A DNA stretch of 64,000 nucleotides, taken from positions 5,845,489 to 5,909,488 of the forward strand of contig CM020515.1 in NCBI GenBank assembly GCA_009823395.1, read 5' to 3'. The stretch is from Thamnaconus septentrionalis (taxonomy: Eukaryota; Chordata; Actinopteri; Tetraodontiformes; Monacanthidae). Below, in pieces: positions 1 through 10,700 of this stretch. Every line of letters starts with the position of its first letter. Within the stretch, counting starts at the first letter, position 1. Both the position numbers and the translations under genes were made by a program. Below the pieces are notes generated by a model that did no database searches, was not told the origin of the DNA, and saw only the letters and a program-made list of their open reading frames with translations.

Positions 1-110
1 GTCTTCCTTCGTCAGGAGCTTCCCGTCCGTCTGTCCAACACCATGAAGGAGATCAACCTGCTGCCAGACAGACTGCTGGAAACGCCCTCTGTCCAGCTGG
101 TCCAGAGCTG
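1..110 (+). CDS. pdk2: pdk2 exon (partial at window edge): [10 protein letters not shown] helical segment
   Basis: Reads [20 protein letters not shown] and on to VQLVQSW, with the Trp codon split TG|G at the donor GTGAG (111). This is the N-terminal helical-bundle domain, which contributes to lipoyl-domain binding in the family. The exon probably continues upstream of the window. Confidence 0.92.
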
Positions 111-3100
111 GTGAGAATTCTCAGCGTGCTTCAGTGACACGTCTAATTGATTCCTTTGATTTATTGTCTTGTTTACTGACAGACTCACTTGTGCAGACAC
201 AGCGTTTACTGTTCATATTAGCTTTTAACCAAACACAAAATGAATCCTGAATATTAATCTCTCCAATTTTGCTTCACACTCATCATCGAGTGGTTCCCTA
301 TTTCAGGGCCGTAAATATAGTTAATCTAGCTCCTGAGAATAGCAGGTCAACACTGCAATGTGGGGCCCGGATATAATCAGCGATTATATTACAGTGCGCA
401 GACCAGAGCAGCAGCAGGAGCAGGAGAAGGCGGAGGAGGAGGAGGAGGAGGAGTCGGGCTGGCTGAACTTTGTCCCAGTTCCTTCCCTACTTCCCCTCCT
501 TTCTTCTCCTGTGGACTTGTTGTTGCAACCCAACGGCACATCACGTTTCGGGGAATGGGGCCAGTGGGCAAAAGTGGAAAACAGCTTTTCAGCATCACTC
601 CCCGAGGAGAGTTGGAAGAAAAACACAGAGGCGTTTGGAGGAGCGCGACGGACAAATTTCGAATCCGATTTGGCCTGTTTGTTTTCATCCAGCCGAGGTG
701 CCGTTCATAACGGAGACCCCGAGTCTTTGTTTTTCCAGCTCGAGGCCAAGTTTTGAATGCAAGTCACCAGATGAAGTGAAGGGGAGGGTAAACTGTAGGC
801 TGGCTTCCACGGGAATAGCAGTGTTTCCTGTCCCCCCTCCCTCACTGGTTTTCTATTGAGCATGTAAACACACAAACAAGCGACTCCCGTTCTCCAATAA
901 GAGCAGGCTAATTGATTAGCATGCAGCTGCTCGTGACCGGATGGACCAGCACGTACACATTAAGACATTCTGACCCGTGATGGATGCCCGTGTTTACCCT
1001 CGGAGACACTCCCATCCCCGGCGCGCTGTTTTTCTTGCCCGCCAGCCCGAACGGCTGAGACTCGGGCCGCTCTCGTTCACCACTTTAATCTCAGTCGGCC
1101 ACAAAAAGTCAATCTTGAAAATGGAACTTGTAAGGTCCTGAAAATACAGGCTTTGGGTTCACGGGTGAAAGTTTTGTTTAAAGTGGCCTTACCCATGAAG
1201 ACACTAACCAGCAGTGTTGGCGAGTAATCTATTTCTAAGTAATCAACTACTGTCATTAAACTACTTTTTACTAACGGAGTAACGGGGGTTACTGTGGCAA
1301 AACTGGTAATTATATCATAATTACTTCATCAAGTAACGATTACATTACTTTTCAGAAATATTTTGCAAGCTAAAATTGTCTCATTATTCACAAAATGTGT
1401 GAAATTTAGAAAAACAACCAAAAACAACGATGTCGCAGATTGGTGATGCCGCCGTGCATGCAGTCATTGAAATGTGACGACGCACCAAAACAAGCACGGC
1501 GGTGGCAAAAGAAAAACACAGTGATTGCGTTTGTAGCTGGAAATACAAACATTATTTTGAGTTCATTTTATCTAAATTATCAACTGTTCTTTTTTAACTA
1601 AAGTAATTAGTAATTAATTACTTATGAAACAAAGAAGTTCAAAAAGTAATTAGATTACTTTAAAAAAAAAAGTAATCTGTAATCAGTAGTCGGATTACTT
1701 TTATGGAGTAATCCCAATAACACTGCTGACCAGAGACTCACTGTATTGTATACAATACAGTGTCTTTATGTGCTGGATTGATGGTGATACCTGGGGTGTT
1801 TTCCCAGGTACACGCAGAGCCTGATGGAACTCCTGGAGTTCCTGGATAAGAGACCCGATGACCACACAGTGCTGGAAACGTGAGTGTTGCAGTGAAAAGC
1901 AAAGCACAACGGGACCCCATGGTGTCCCACCTGTGCCCTCCTCACCCTTTCACTCTGCTCCTCCATCCATCCATCCATCCATCCATCCATCCCAGGTTTG
2001 TGGAGGTCCTGGAGAACATCAGGAACCGCCACAACGAGGTCGTCCCCACCATGGCCCAGGGGGTGATCGAGTACAAAGACGCCTTCGGCCAGCAGGACGC
2101 CCTCACCGACCACAACATCCAGTACTTCCTGGATCGCTTCTACACCAGCCGCATCTCCATCCGCATGCTCATCAACCAGCACAGTAAGTAAAGTGGCCCG
2201 GGCAGCCTGGGTTTCTATTGGATCAGTTAGAAGAAGAGTTGGTTCCACGTGTTGAAAACCACTAAAATAGGGAGTGTAGTAGAGTGAGTTTACCTTTATT
2301 TATTTTTTTTTTTTTGCTGCAGTAACTAGCAGGTTCTATTGATGTCCAGGAAACAGCATATTTAGCCCTCTGTTTACAACCAATAGTCTTTTTTTCTTCT
2401 GACTGAAACGGATGCTTTTTTTGGACCTCCCACGTGTGTGTGGAAGACAAAAACAACACGAAGCGCGAAAAGAATAAGAATATCAATTCCCTTTGTGACA
2501 TCACAGTGGGCTGATTGACAGGAATGTGTATTTTAGCGCACTCTTTTTTCCAAGTGTAGCCAGTAAAACAAGCGACATGTGACATGCAGTGTTTGGAAAA
2601 AGCTTGATGCGGTTTTTGCGTAATTAGGGAGCTTTACAACCACAATCACATCATAATCCCATCGTAATCCCAATGATGCCATTGCGGGTCGTTGCTTTAC
2701 GCGTTGGCCCACTAACCGATCCCGACCTGTGTTTTCTTGCAGCCCTCGTCTTCAACGGCAACATAAACCCCGCCCACCCCAACACCATCGGCTGCATTGA
2801 CTCGGTGTGCGACGTGACAGAGGTGGCGCGAGGTGAGACCAAAGCAGAGGAAGAAGAGTAGAAGTAGGAGACGAGCGAGTCGATTCCGCTCAATGAAGTC
2901 GTTTTTCGGTGACTTTGCTCTGGACCAGCTGACGCCTGGTCTGTGCGGCATTTATTCGGAACAGCTAAACGGCAATGAAGTCCACAGTTGTTTACGGTGT
3001 GAAGCGTACCGTAGGACGGCAAATTTGAAAATATACATATAAAAAAAACAAAACATTGCCCCATTATGCAGGAAGCGGGAAGAAGAAAAGTGCTATTTTA

Positions 3101-6000
3101 GCTTCTCCCTGAGTTGTGTGTTTTGGCATCCAGTAAAACCTAGTTTGTAAAGCGTGACCTAAATTGAAAAGTTTATATATTAACATGAGCCCTGACAGGT
3201 TATTTATAGGCCGATGGCACTGTGTGACGGCAACAATTATTTAATAAAAAAAAAATGCAATACAAGCAATATTTTTACTGATTTAAGACCTTTCTTGCAT
3301 TTGCATACATAAAAAAAAAATCAATCAATTTATTCTGGAATTGGACCTCGGCAGGCTCCGATTTCTCCAAAGCGGTTGCACGATTTCATTTTTCCCCGCA
3401 GCCTATTATTTGAACAGAAACTAGTTCAGGTCTAATTGCCGGTGTCTCCGGGGCCGGCGAAAACCTGTTACATCACACGTAGGCGGCTTCGATAAGTGGG
3501 GCAGAGCCTCGTGGCCGCCCAGGTTCACGTCCAGCCCCTGTGCCGCCTTTCGCGTGTTTGAACAGAGGGAGGGCTGCGGGTGACTAAACAGCCTTATCGC
3601 GAAAACACGTAATGTTTCTACTGATGACCCTGTGGTTATCTTATCTCCACGGTCCCCTTAACCAGGATGGCACAGGGCAAAGAATACAGTTCTAATTTCT
3701 TTCTCTCTCTCTTTGTCTCTCCCCAGACGCCTACGAGTGTGCCAAGATGCTGTGCGAGCAGTATTACCTCGGAGCGCCCGAGCTGGAGCTGAGAGAGACC
3801 AACGGTGAGCGGCGGCGCTCATCGTTAACCACCGTCTGTTTTTTTTTTTTTCCCCTTAACCCGAAGTGCTAACCGCCGTTTCTCCTCTCCCCCCGCCCGC
3901 TTGTCCCTGCAGCCAACAACGCCAGGGAGCCCATCTACATCTCGTACATCCCTTCCCACCTCTATCACATGCTCTTTGAGCTCTTCAAGGTAATAAACCA
4001 GGACGAGAGTTAATGAGAACAGGCGCCAGGTTCAGGAAGGATGTGGAAGTTTGGTGGCGAAACTTTAAAAGCTCTGGACGATTCAAAGAAAAAAATGAAC
4101 AATTGACCGGCAAATCTTGGGAACTGTTGTTGTAATTATGGTCCTTCAGGGGAAAAGTCTCCAAAGTCTGTTCCGTGTTACCATCCCAAAGTTACAATCT
4201 AATCCATTCGAATCCATTTAAACCAGCGTTTTGGCAAGAACTCCAACCGAGTCTTCATGTGGCAGCTTGACTCCAGAGTTTCGTTCTCAGGAACCCGATG
4301 GCATTTTTACGGCTGTCTTTGCCAATGGCAATTACTGTTATTGCGTTGTTGCCGCTATTGTGCAATTTGGTGTGCCGGCTATGTTTTCGTGGAGCAGTTC
4401 AAATCAAACGCTGACGTGACTCGAAGCGGCTCGGTCTTGGAGTTTCTGACAAAAGTCTCCCATTTCGCAATCCGCAGAACGCCATGAGAGCGACCATAGA
4501 GACCCACGAATCCAGCCGGACCCTCCCGCCCATCAAAGTCATGGTCGCCCTGGGAGGAGAGGACCTGTCAATCAAGGTAAGAAATGGCGGCGGCACCAGG
4601 TCGCAAGTGAACAGGAATAAATAGCGATCTGGGTGTGAAAGCCGTGAAGAAAACCACCCCGGCGGACTCGAGGCGCAGCAGCTCATTAAACGTAATCTCA
4701 GAATCACCAACGTGTGCGCGGCTATAACAAGGCTAAGGGCCGGAGAGAACAAGAGGCGTTCAAAGTGCTGAATTCTTAAACGGGGGAATGCAAACACAGC
4801 GGTGGTCACGTTAAAAATAGAAACGACCGGCACAAAAAGTGCTTTGTTTGTACCCCACCTCTGAAGTGACGTGTTTTCGCCTCGGTATCTGCTCCTGCTA
4901 ACCTGACCCGACCCAGCGCTGCCCTGCTGGGCAGTGTTGTTACATAAACCTCATAAGCCCTCATTATCACCAAAGAGATCATCACCCAGCGCCGCTCGGC
5001 GACATCTCCGGCTCCTGGCGCCGAGCCTCGCATTCGCAGAGGATTAAATCTTATGAGCCATTGTTTCATAACTACTCATTAGCGGTGTTTGTGCTTGCAA
5101 GCCTTGTCAGCCTGACCAGTGCACTTGGGAGTTTGTTAGAGCCACTGATCTTAACCATATGATATACTAAAGTGATAATCAGGTGTCATTTCTTTTGAGT
5201 GCTGGACATTACAGACTTCATCCTGGCTTTAAACAGCCTGTCTGTAGCTAACATCTGCGCTTATTGGGTGACTGGTTACGACTTTTCTAGCAAAGCCTCC
5301 CAGTGGCGGGAGTAAGCTTAAAGTTGTAATAATCGACACCACGTCTGAATAAACCCTGAACTGAACTCTTGCCTTGTCTTCAACCTCCTTCTCCAGATGA
5401 GCGACAGGGGCGGCGGCGTCCCCTTGAGGAAGATCGAGCGCCTCTTCAGCTACTTGTACTCCACAGCTCCCAGACCGTCCTTCGCGGACAAACACAGGGC
5501 CCCGCTGGTGAGAAAAGTGGCACGATTGCACTTGCAATAAACCAAACTCAAAACAAAAAAAATACACAACAAGACCTCGTGGAGGACGCTAACCGTGCGT
5601 GTTTGTGGCGTGCAGGCAGGGTTCGGCTACGGGCTGCCCATCTCCCGGCTCTACGCTCGCTACTTCCAGGGAGACTTGCAGCTCTACTCCATGGAGGGAA
5701 GCGGGACCGATGCCATCATCCACCTGAAGGTAACACTTCAGCATTTCAAACTTATTTTTTGTCAATCATCGCGCTGTGGTCTCTTTCGGAATGGTTTGGC
5801 CCTGACGACTCGAGCCCTTAAAGTCTCTCCCTCTCCCGCCCTCCCTCCCTCGGCAGGCCCTGTCCACAGACTCGGTGGAGAGGCTGCCGGTGTTCAACAA
5901 GTCCACCCTGCGCCACTACAAGCTGAGCCTGGAGGCAGACGACTGGTGCGTCCCCTCCAAGGAGCCGCTGGACATGGCCCGCTACCGCGTCCACAAGTGA
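1..6000 (+). CDS. pdk2: pyruvate dehydrogenase kinase, PDK2-like (5' partial, 10 exons)
   Basis: Mitochondrial matrix kinase that phosphorylates the E1-alpha subunit of the pyruvate dehydrogenase complex and so turns it off. Coding exons: 1-110, 1808-1879, 1996-2183, 2743-2832, 3727-3804, 3913-3989, 4478-4576, 5397-5507, 5616-5729 and 5857-6000. All junctions are GT-AG and the join gives 360 residues plus a stop. Visible family marks, in order: [10 protein letters not shown], the RNRHN motif, an N-box (ELFKNAMRA), the G1 box DRGGGVPL, the ATP lid YSTAP, the G2 box [12 protein letters not shown], and the C-terminal DDW tail. Phrases such as [22 protein letters not shown] and [12 protein letters not shown] match PDK2 better than PDK1, PDK3 or PDK4. 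About 50 N-terminal residues are outside the window; human PDK2 has 407. Which teleost pdk2 copy this is cannot be decided here. Confidence 0.93.
111..1807 (+). other. pdk2 intron with A/T-rich filler and a MITE
   Basis: No coding exon seen. It contains a GGA-rich run at 425-455 and the hAT-like element at 1212-1725. Open frames near 358-860 overlap on both strands with no family resemblance. Confidence 0.75.
1204..1733. mobile_element. hAT-like MITE with 8-bp target-site duplication
   Basis: The element body is 1212-1725 (514 bp). It begins CAGTGTTGGCGAG and ends CCAATAACACTG, so the termini share the inverted CAGTGTT. Flanks are CTAACCAG (1204-1211) and CTGACCAG (1726-1733), 7 of 8 identical, as expected for an aged hAT duplication. 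The interior is rich in AGTAAT/ATTACT motifs, and there is no transposase frame. Confidence 0.8.
1808..1879 (+). CDS. pdk2: pdk2 exon: [11 protein letters not shown]
   Basis: Acceptor TTCCCAG at 1801-1807 and donor GTGAGT at 1880. The 72 bases complete the split Trp, read [19 protein letters not shown] and VLE, and leave AC for the next exon. This matches the PDK2 region WYVQSLLDIMEFLDK. Confidence 0.92.
1962..1992. repeat. (CATC)n tetranucleotide repeat abutting a splice acceptor
   Basis: About seven CATC units fill the pyrimidine-tract position of the short intron 1880-1995, directly before the CCCAG acceptor. Confidence 0.9.
1996..2183 (+). CDS. pdk2: pdk2 exon: [14 protein letters not shown]
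   Basis: Acceptor CATCCCAG and donor GTAAGT at 2184. It encodes [20 protein letters not shown] and on through YFLDRFY to [10 protein letters not shown]. The His of RNRHN is the conserved residue of the PDK helical domain that faces the ATP-binding domain. The exon ends with the first base of a Thr codon. Confidence 0.95.
2184..2742 (+). other. pdk2 intron, nothing distinctive
   Basis: Ordinary A/T-rich intron sequence with a T run near 2305. Confidence 0.75.
2743..2832 (+). CDS. pdk2: pdk2 exon: [13 protein letters not shown]
   Basis: Acceptor TTCTTGCAG and donor GTGAGA. It reads [20 protein letters not shown] and ends VCDVTEVAR plus the first base of Asp. PDK2 has LIFDGSTNPAHPKHIGSID at this place. 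It ends in phase 1. Confidence 0.92.
2833..3726 (+). other. pdk2 intron, nothing distinctive
   Basis: No exon or repeat recognised. It ends in a (TC)n pyrimidine tract before the acceptor at 3726. Confidence 0.75.
3727..3804 (+). CDS. pdk2: pdk2 exon: [15 protein letters not shown]
   Basis: Acceptor CTCCCCAG after a (TC)-rich tract and donor GTGAGC. It encodes [20 protein letters not shown] and on to ELRETN, in the linker between the helical-bundle and kinase domains. Confidence 0.93.
3913..3989 (+). CDS. pdk2: pdk2 exon: [14 protein letters not shown]
   Basis: Acceptor CCCTGCAG and donor GTAATA. It encodes [20 protein letters not shown] and LFELFK, entering the GHKL-type ATP-binding domain. 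It ends in phase 0 just before the N-box Asn. Confidence 0.95.
3990..4477 (+). other. pdk2 intron, nothing distinctive
   Basis: No coding or repeat structure recognised. Confidence 0.75.
4478..4576 (+). CDS. pdk2: pdk2 exon: N-box NAMRA
   Basis: Acceptor TCCGCAG and donor GTAAGA. It encodes [20 protein letters not shown] and [13 protein letters not shown]. Asn in ELFKN|AMRA is the Mg-ATP-binding Asn of GHKL kinases. [11 protein letters not shown] is a PDK2-type phrase. Confidence 0.95.
4577..5396 (+). other. pdk2 intron, nothing distinctive
   Basis: No coding or repeat structure recognised. Confidence 0.75.
5397..5507 (+). CDS. pdk2: pdk2 exon: G1 box DRGGGVPL
   Basis: Acceptor CTTCTCCAG and donor GTGAGA. 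It encodes [20 protein letters not shown], then [22 protein letters not shown] is the G1 ATP-binding motif and YSTAP begins the ATP lid. Confidence 0.96.
5616..5729 (+). CDS. pdk2: pdk2 exon: G2 box GFGYGLPIS
   Basis: Acceptor GCGTGCAG and donor GTAACA. It encodes [20 protein letters not shown] and [25 protein letters not shown] is the glycine-rich G2 motif. Confidence 0.96.
5857..6000 (+). CDS. pdk2: pdk2 terminal coding exon: DW tail and stop
   Basis: Acceptor CTCGGCAG. It encodes [20 protein letters not shown], then [17 protein letters not shown] and a short tail ending YRVHK, stop TGA 5998-6000. The DW motif is the conserved C-terminal element used in dimer cross-tail contacts. Confidence 0.95.
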   Translation, partial: ALSTDSVERLPVFNKSTLRHYKLSLEADDWCVPSKEPLDMARYRVHK

Positions 6001-7464
6001 TCGGAGACGAAGGCCAAGTGACCCTCAAAGTGTCTTTTTTTAAAACAAACAAAACTTTATTTTCCTTATGCAAACGGACAAAAAAAGAGTTTCGCGGGAC
6101 CGAAAAAATATTCCAGCGCCGGAGCTCAAGTGACCAAAGAAAGAGACAGCGCCCCCTTGTGTCTTGGAGGAATCCCAACAGCCTGGTTAGAGCGAGCGAT
6201 GTTTTTGCCTTTGCCGCTCCTTGCTTTTCGTTGCGCAGTTGCGCTGGGAAGTATAGGGTGGCAGCCTGAGGGCAGTCAAAGAAGCTACTTAGATGGAAAG
6301 AAGGATGGAAGTGGATGGAAACCGAAATGGAAATGCATGGACGGGGTGAACTGTTTGGAAAAAAAAAGGAATGTTTTTCTGATGGAAACTGGTATCCTAA
6401 TGTTTGAAAAGCCAGATTTTATAATAACTGTGATAATGATGATAATAATAATTTTTTTCTCCTTTTATGGTTGGGTCGTAAGCTTGTGTGAAAGTCCCTG
6501 TTGGAGTTTCTGAACAACCGAGGCCACCATCCTTGGATCCGGATTTGGTTGGCCGGATGCAGTTACTGTCATGCAGAATGCAAAAACCAGGGGCAGCTCG
6601 CCGAGTGAATAAGCAGTCAGCCGCAAAGGGTTAGAAATCAACCAGCGCAGCTTTTCATGCCCTGGAGACGGGAGTTAAGGCTTGCCGATTCATTTGAAAG
6701 GCGAGAAACGGGAAACGTTCCGCTCGTTGCCGAGACTTCGAGCGGAAAAGGACATTAAAATGTCAGGTGACAGAGGACAGTTCACTTTCTTTTTTTTCTT
6801 TTCTTTTCCAAACGTTCATATCTCCGGGCAGCGGTTAGCAGGTCGGTGGAACAGATAGAGGTCGCGGAAGGTACCGAAGGGTTTTTGGCTGAATGTCTTC
6901 CAAAACGAAAAAAAAAAAAAGACTTTTGCCTGCACGTCATCTGAGCTTGTCCTCAAGGTGCCATGAGGGTTTTTTTCTTCACAAAGTGCCTTTGCATGTC
7001 GACTGAGGAATGTGTTTATGCACGGCCTGGCAAGGATACTACGCAAACTTGTGATCATTTTTATTTCATTTTTTACCTTACAGGAGTAAGGTATAGTCCC
7101 TCGAATTTCGCTTTTCTGCTGAGCGAAGACGTAAAACAAACAGATTCTTTGTGGCTCGGCCCCCCTGAACAATGATCGTCTGGGTCCTCTTTGGCAAACA
7201 GCGAGAGCCTGAGTTATGTAAAGTGGTACAGATGGTTATTCATTAATTATCCGTGTTGAACAACATGGATCTTGTTCACTAGGATTGTAATGGTCCCAAA
7301 CTGAAGTGTGTTTTTTTTGTGTGTGTGTGTGTGTGTATTTTGTTTGTTTGTTTTTTGTTAACTGCTTGTCAAACTGTAAATTATGATCCGGTGTGTATTT
7401 TCATTGTGTGAATTGTGAATTGTTGCACACCCTGTTGTCTGAAGTGCCTGTTCTTCATGTCGAT

Positions 7465-7472
7465 TGTACATA
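7465..7472 (+). promoter_or_regulatory. possible Pumilio-type site TGTACATA in pdk2 3' UTR
   Basis: Exact match to the TGTANATA consensus about 45 bases before the poly(A) signal. A single short match can arise by chance. Confidence 0.3.
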
Positions 7473-7515
7473 TTTGAGGACTTTTATTTTTATATGAAGA
7501 AAAAAGAAATTTGGG

Positions 7516-7521
7516 AATAAA
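7516..7521 (+). terminator. pdk2 polyadenylation signal AATAAA
   Basis: Canonical hexamer preceded by an A/T-rich stretch and followed within 30 bases by TG-rich sequence. This is the best 3' end for the plus-strand gene. Confidence 0.75.
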
Positions 7522-7540
7522 TCACTCAAATGAATTCTGT

Positions 7541-7741
7541 GTCCCCAGTTGTCATTGCTATTATGGATTGACACATGTTGGTTGCTGTCGGCCCAATACA
7601 GATGTGCTGATGCAGTGCTTACAGACGTTATGCACGTATCGCGGTTAGACTACCTGCAGGTCAGGGAAGCGCTGAGGGAGTGCTGACCAATGAAAGAGGG
7701 GTTTATGTAACGTGCCAGGGCATACGGCCGTGTTTGTGTGA

Positions 7742-7776
<35 letters not shown>

Positions 7777-10700
7777 CGCGCGTGTCCATGCCTTCCTTTG
7801 TGCGGATGGATGGCCCGGGCCAGGGTCAGCGTACGGACTTCGTCCGCAGTTCCAGTCTCGTTCATTTGGACTTCGGAGCCGTCATGCAACGTGTGCCTGT
7901 GCGTAACAGGTCAACCTCCTCGTCCCGGAGCGGAAAGAAGTCATAAACGAAATGGGAGGCGGAATTAATCGCTCTCGAGTTGGCAACGTGTCCTGTCGAG
8001 GCCGCAAGGCTGAAAGAAAAACACCAAAAGATGCCAAGAGACGGCGGCCACGCTGCTGCGTTTTATTGGCCTACAGCTCGGGATATTGACGCAAGCCCGT
8101 TTCCATTCTGCAGTATGTCAGGTCAACCAAGATAACAATTTGAACACTAATATTTATGAGAGGGTAATATTTGTTTATTCATTTTAATAAAATGCCCCAC
8201 TGAGAAATGCCCCGTAGCGCAATAGCTAGAATAAAAACTCATTTGAATTGATTTTTTTTGCAGTAAAGCAAAACATCCAGTAGGATTAACACCGTTGAGG
8301 CATAATGTTACCATTTGACACTGTGATGAATCTGGATTGCACCTCTGTAATATGAACAGATATAAACAGAGGAGTCAAACTCCGGAGTCAAATGAATGTT
8401 TGGTGGGAAACAGCGACAGTTTCTCAGCTTGTTTCTGATAAACACCTGCACGCTGACTCCCTGAACGATAAAACATGGGGCTTTTACAACTATTATGCCT
8501 AATACTTAAATGAAGAAGTATCATTTTCCCAACCCCACCACCCCCGACTGTGCACCTGATTTTCGAAGTGTGCGCGCGCTTGCAACACAGCCATTACAAA
8601 GAGTGTAAACAACTGGTCCGGGGGAATATCGCCCATGAATCCTATCCAAACATGGAGACGTGATGGATTGCATGTCCGAGTCAGCAGAAAGAGAGATAAT
8701 GACCTCGGTCTGACACAACGTATCGATCGCACAAACAGGGATCCCGGAGCGCAAACACAAAGATGTTATTTGGCTTGATTTGGCCTCGGTCGCAGTCTGC
8801 CTTTTCTCCTCTTCCTCCTCCTCCGTCACCTTGGCGGCTGCAATCAGGGACATCGGATTCACCTGGACTCGTTTCCTCAGCTGCTGCCGCTCAGCCAATC
8901 AAGCCGGCCTTAAAAGGGCTCTGCTGTCTGTTGTCGCTCTTTGTCACTTTTGGTATCCCGTCTAGCTTGTTTTTGATCAACTCTGTCATATCTCCCTGCC
9001 TACCTCTGCCAGCTTTCCCTCGGTTAGCTGCCTAATAGGCGTTAAACAAGTTTGAACTGCTCACTTAAGTCTGCGCGACTGTGCTTGGGGTCTGCCAGTT
9101 CTTATATAATCACAGCTTTGTTTGTTTCACAGCAGTTGCGTGTTTGACACCAGCTGTTCATAAGACCTTAGACTGGCAGCTGATCCGAAAAGTGGCAAAA
9201 TCTCACTATGTTAATCAAACATGATGAAGGCAAATAAGCTGTGTACCTTGTTCACTCGCCCGTAAGACCCCACTGTGATAAATACAAAAGGACAAATATC
9301 TAGTTATCAAAATTACAATTTGCCAACACAAGTGCTTTGACGGCTCCCTTTATTTGGTCAGTGGAAGGCTATCTTTTGCCCCCCCCCCTTTCTCAGCAGA
9401 CAGTAACGACATACCTATGTCTCTGGGGATGTGAAAGCTTTGACTTTTAGCTGTCTAGTCAAATGGGGACCTCTAGTGGTGGAAGTACAAACTACCACGG
9501 TTCCCGAGCCAGAGATAATTTTTCAGACTCGCTTCTTCTACAGCCTGACCAAATGACAAAGACAAATAAAAGAATCTTAAACGGGACAACAAAGTGTTGT
9601 TAGGGGGAGAATTACAATCACTGACGATGGTGTGTATATATATATATATTTTTTCATTATCAAGTAAACAGTGGCTAAAGTGCGACATCGTGTCGATTAC
9701 AACGCAGTTAACGATGAAGTCTGATTTTCAGCTACAAAGCAAAAACCTGTCCGTGACTATATAAAGCCCTTCCTTCCTGCTGGCGGCATATCAGCAAAAA
9801 TAACAACATATGGAATCATATAAAGTGCTCACAACAAGCTAGTTCTGTGAGAGACGTCGCGTGGGTTTCATTTTTTTTTGTCATTCAGTTACAAAGCTCA
9901 TTCTATACATGTACCCCCCCCTACCCTTTGAACCTCGGCGACTCAAACCAAAGTTACATGATGCGCTCAGTGGTAAGAGAGAAGAATTGCATTTGCGCCT
10001 ACTAGGGGAAGCTGCGGGAATGGCACAGGGACGGAACTGTTAAAAAAAACGACACAGGACACATAAGGGGAATATCTGCATAAGCTTTTAATTTTTGAGC
10101 TTTTCGCTTTAAATTGACTTTGCATTTGCTCATTGATTTGGTGTTTTTTTTTTTTTATTTCTCAGTTGTTTTTTTTTTAAAATTCATCTTATCAGTAGGA
10201 TCTAAAGGAGAAGAGATGCTCAGGTAATTTAGCATTCACAGTCAAACCTTCATAAGTTTTAATAACAGAACAGTTTTTTTTTTTATAAGTCTCTTTTTCA
10301 CAAATGCTGTGTAGTTATTACAGTATCACCCTTTTTGTTTTTTCTTTTCTTTTTTTTTTTTACATCTTTCAAAAATAGAAAAGGTAAATAATAAACATTC
10401 CATTGAAATATATTTTATACATTTCTGGATTCTTTTAGTTTAGTTTTTTTTTTCCTCTCTCTCTATCTTCAGCGTATTGACAATAAAACTGTATCCAGCC
10501 TCAGTCTTCGTAGAATCAACCCCGTTTGATAATGGAGGGAAGCCTCTTTTTTTTTTTTTTTTTTTCTTCCTGGTCTTTGTCACCTTCTTTAATCCATCTC
10601 TGACTCTCTCCGAGGGTCACAAAGCAAAAATATTTGTCCACCAAATACGATGGGTTTAAAGAAAAGACGGTCTTAAAGGTTAAGGGATCATCAGCCTGCC

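Larger units (their letters stand above)
6001..7540 (+). other. pdk2: pdk2 3' untranslated region
   Basis: About 1.5 kb with no conserved coding frame between the stop and the AATAAA signal. It holds A/T runs and a short (TG)n at 7318-7337. The cleavage point is estimated as 15-25 bases after the signal. Confidence 0.75.

Noticed and set aside
1..6000. Assignment to PDK1, PDK3 or PDK4
   Set aside because: [23 protein letters not shown] and [12 protein letters not shown] fit PDK2 best. PDK4 has IEVIVVLG and TIKISDRGGG, PDK3 has ISDLGGG, and PDK1 has HVTLGNEDLTVK.
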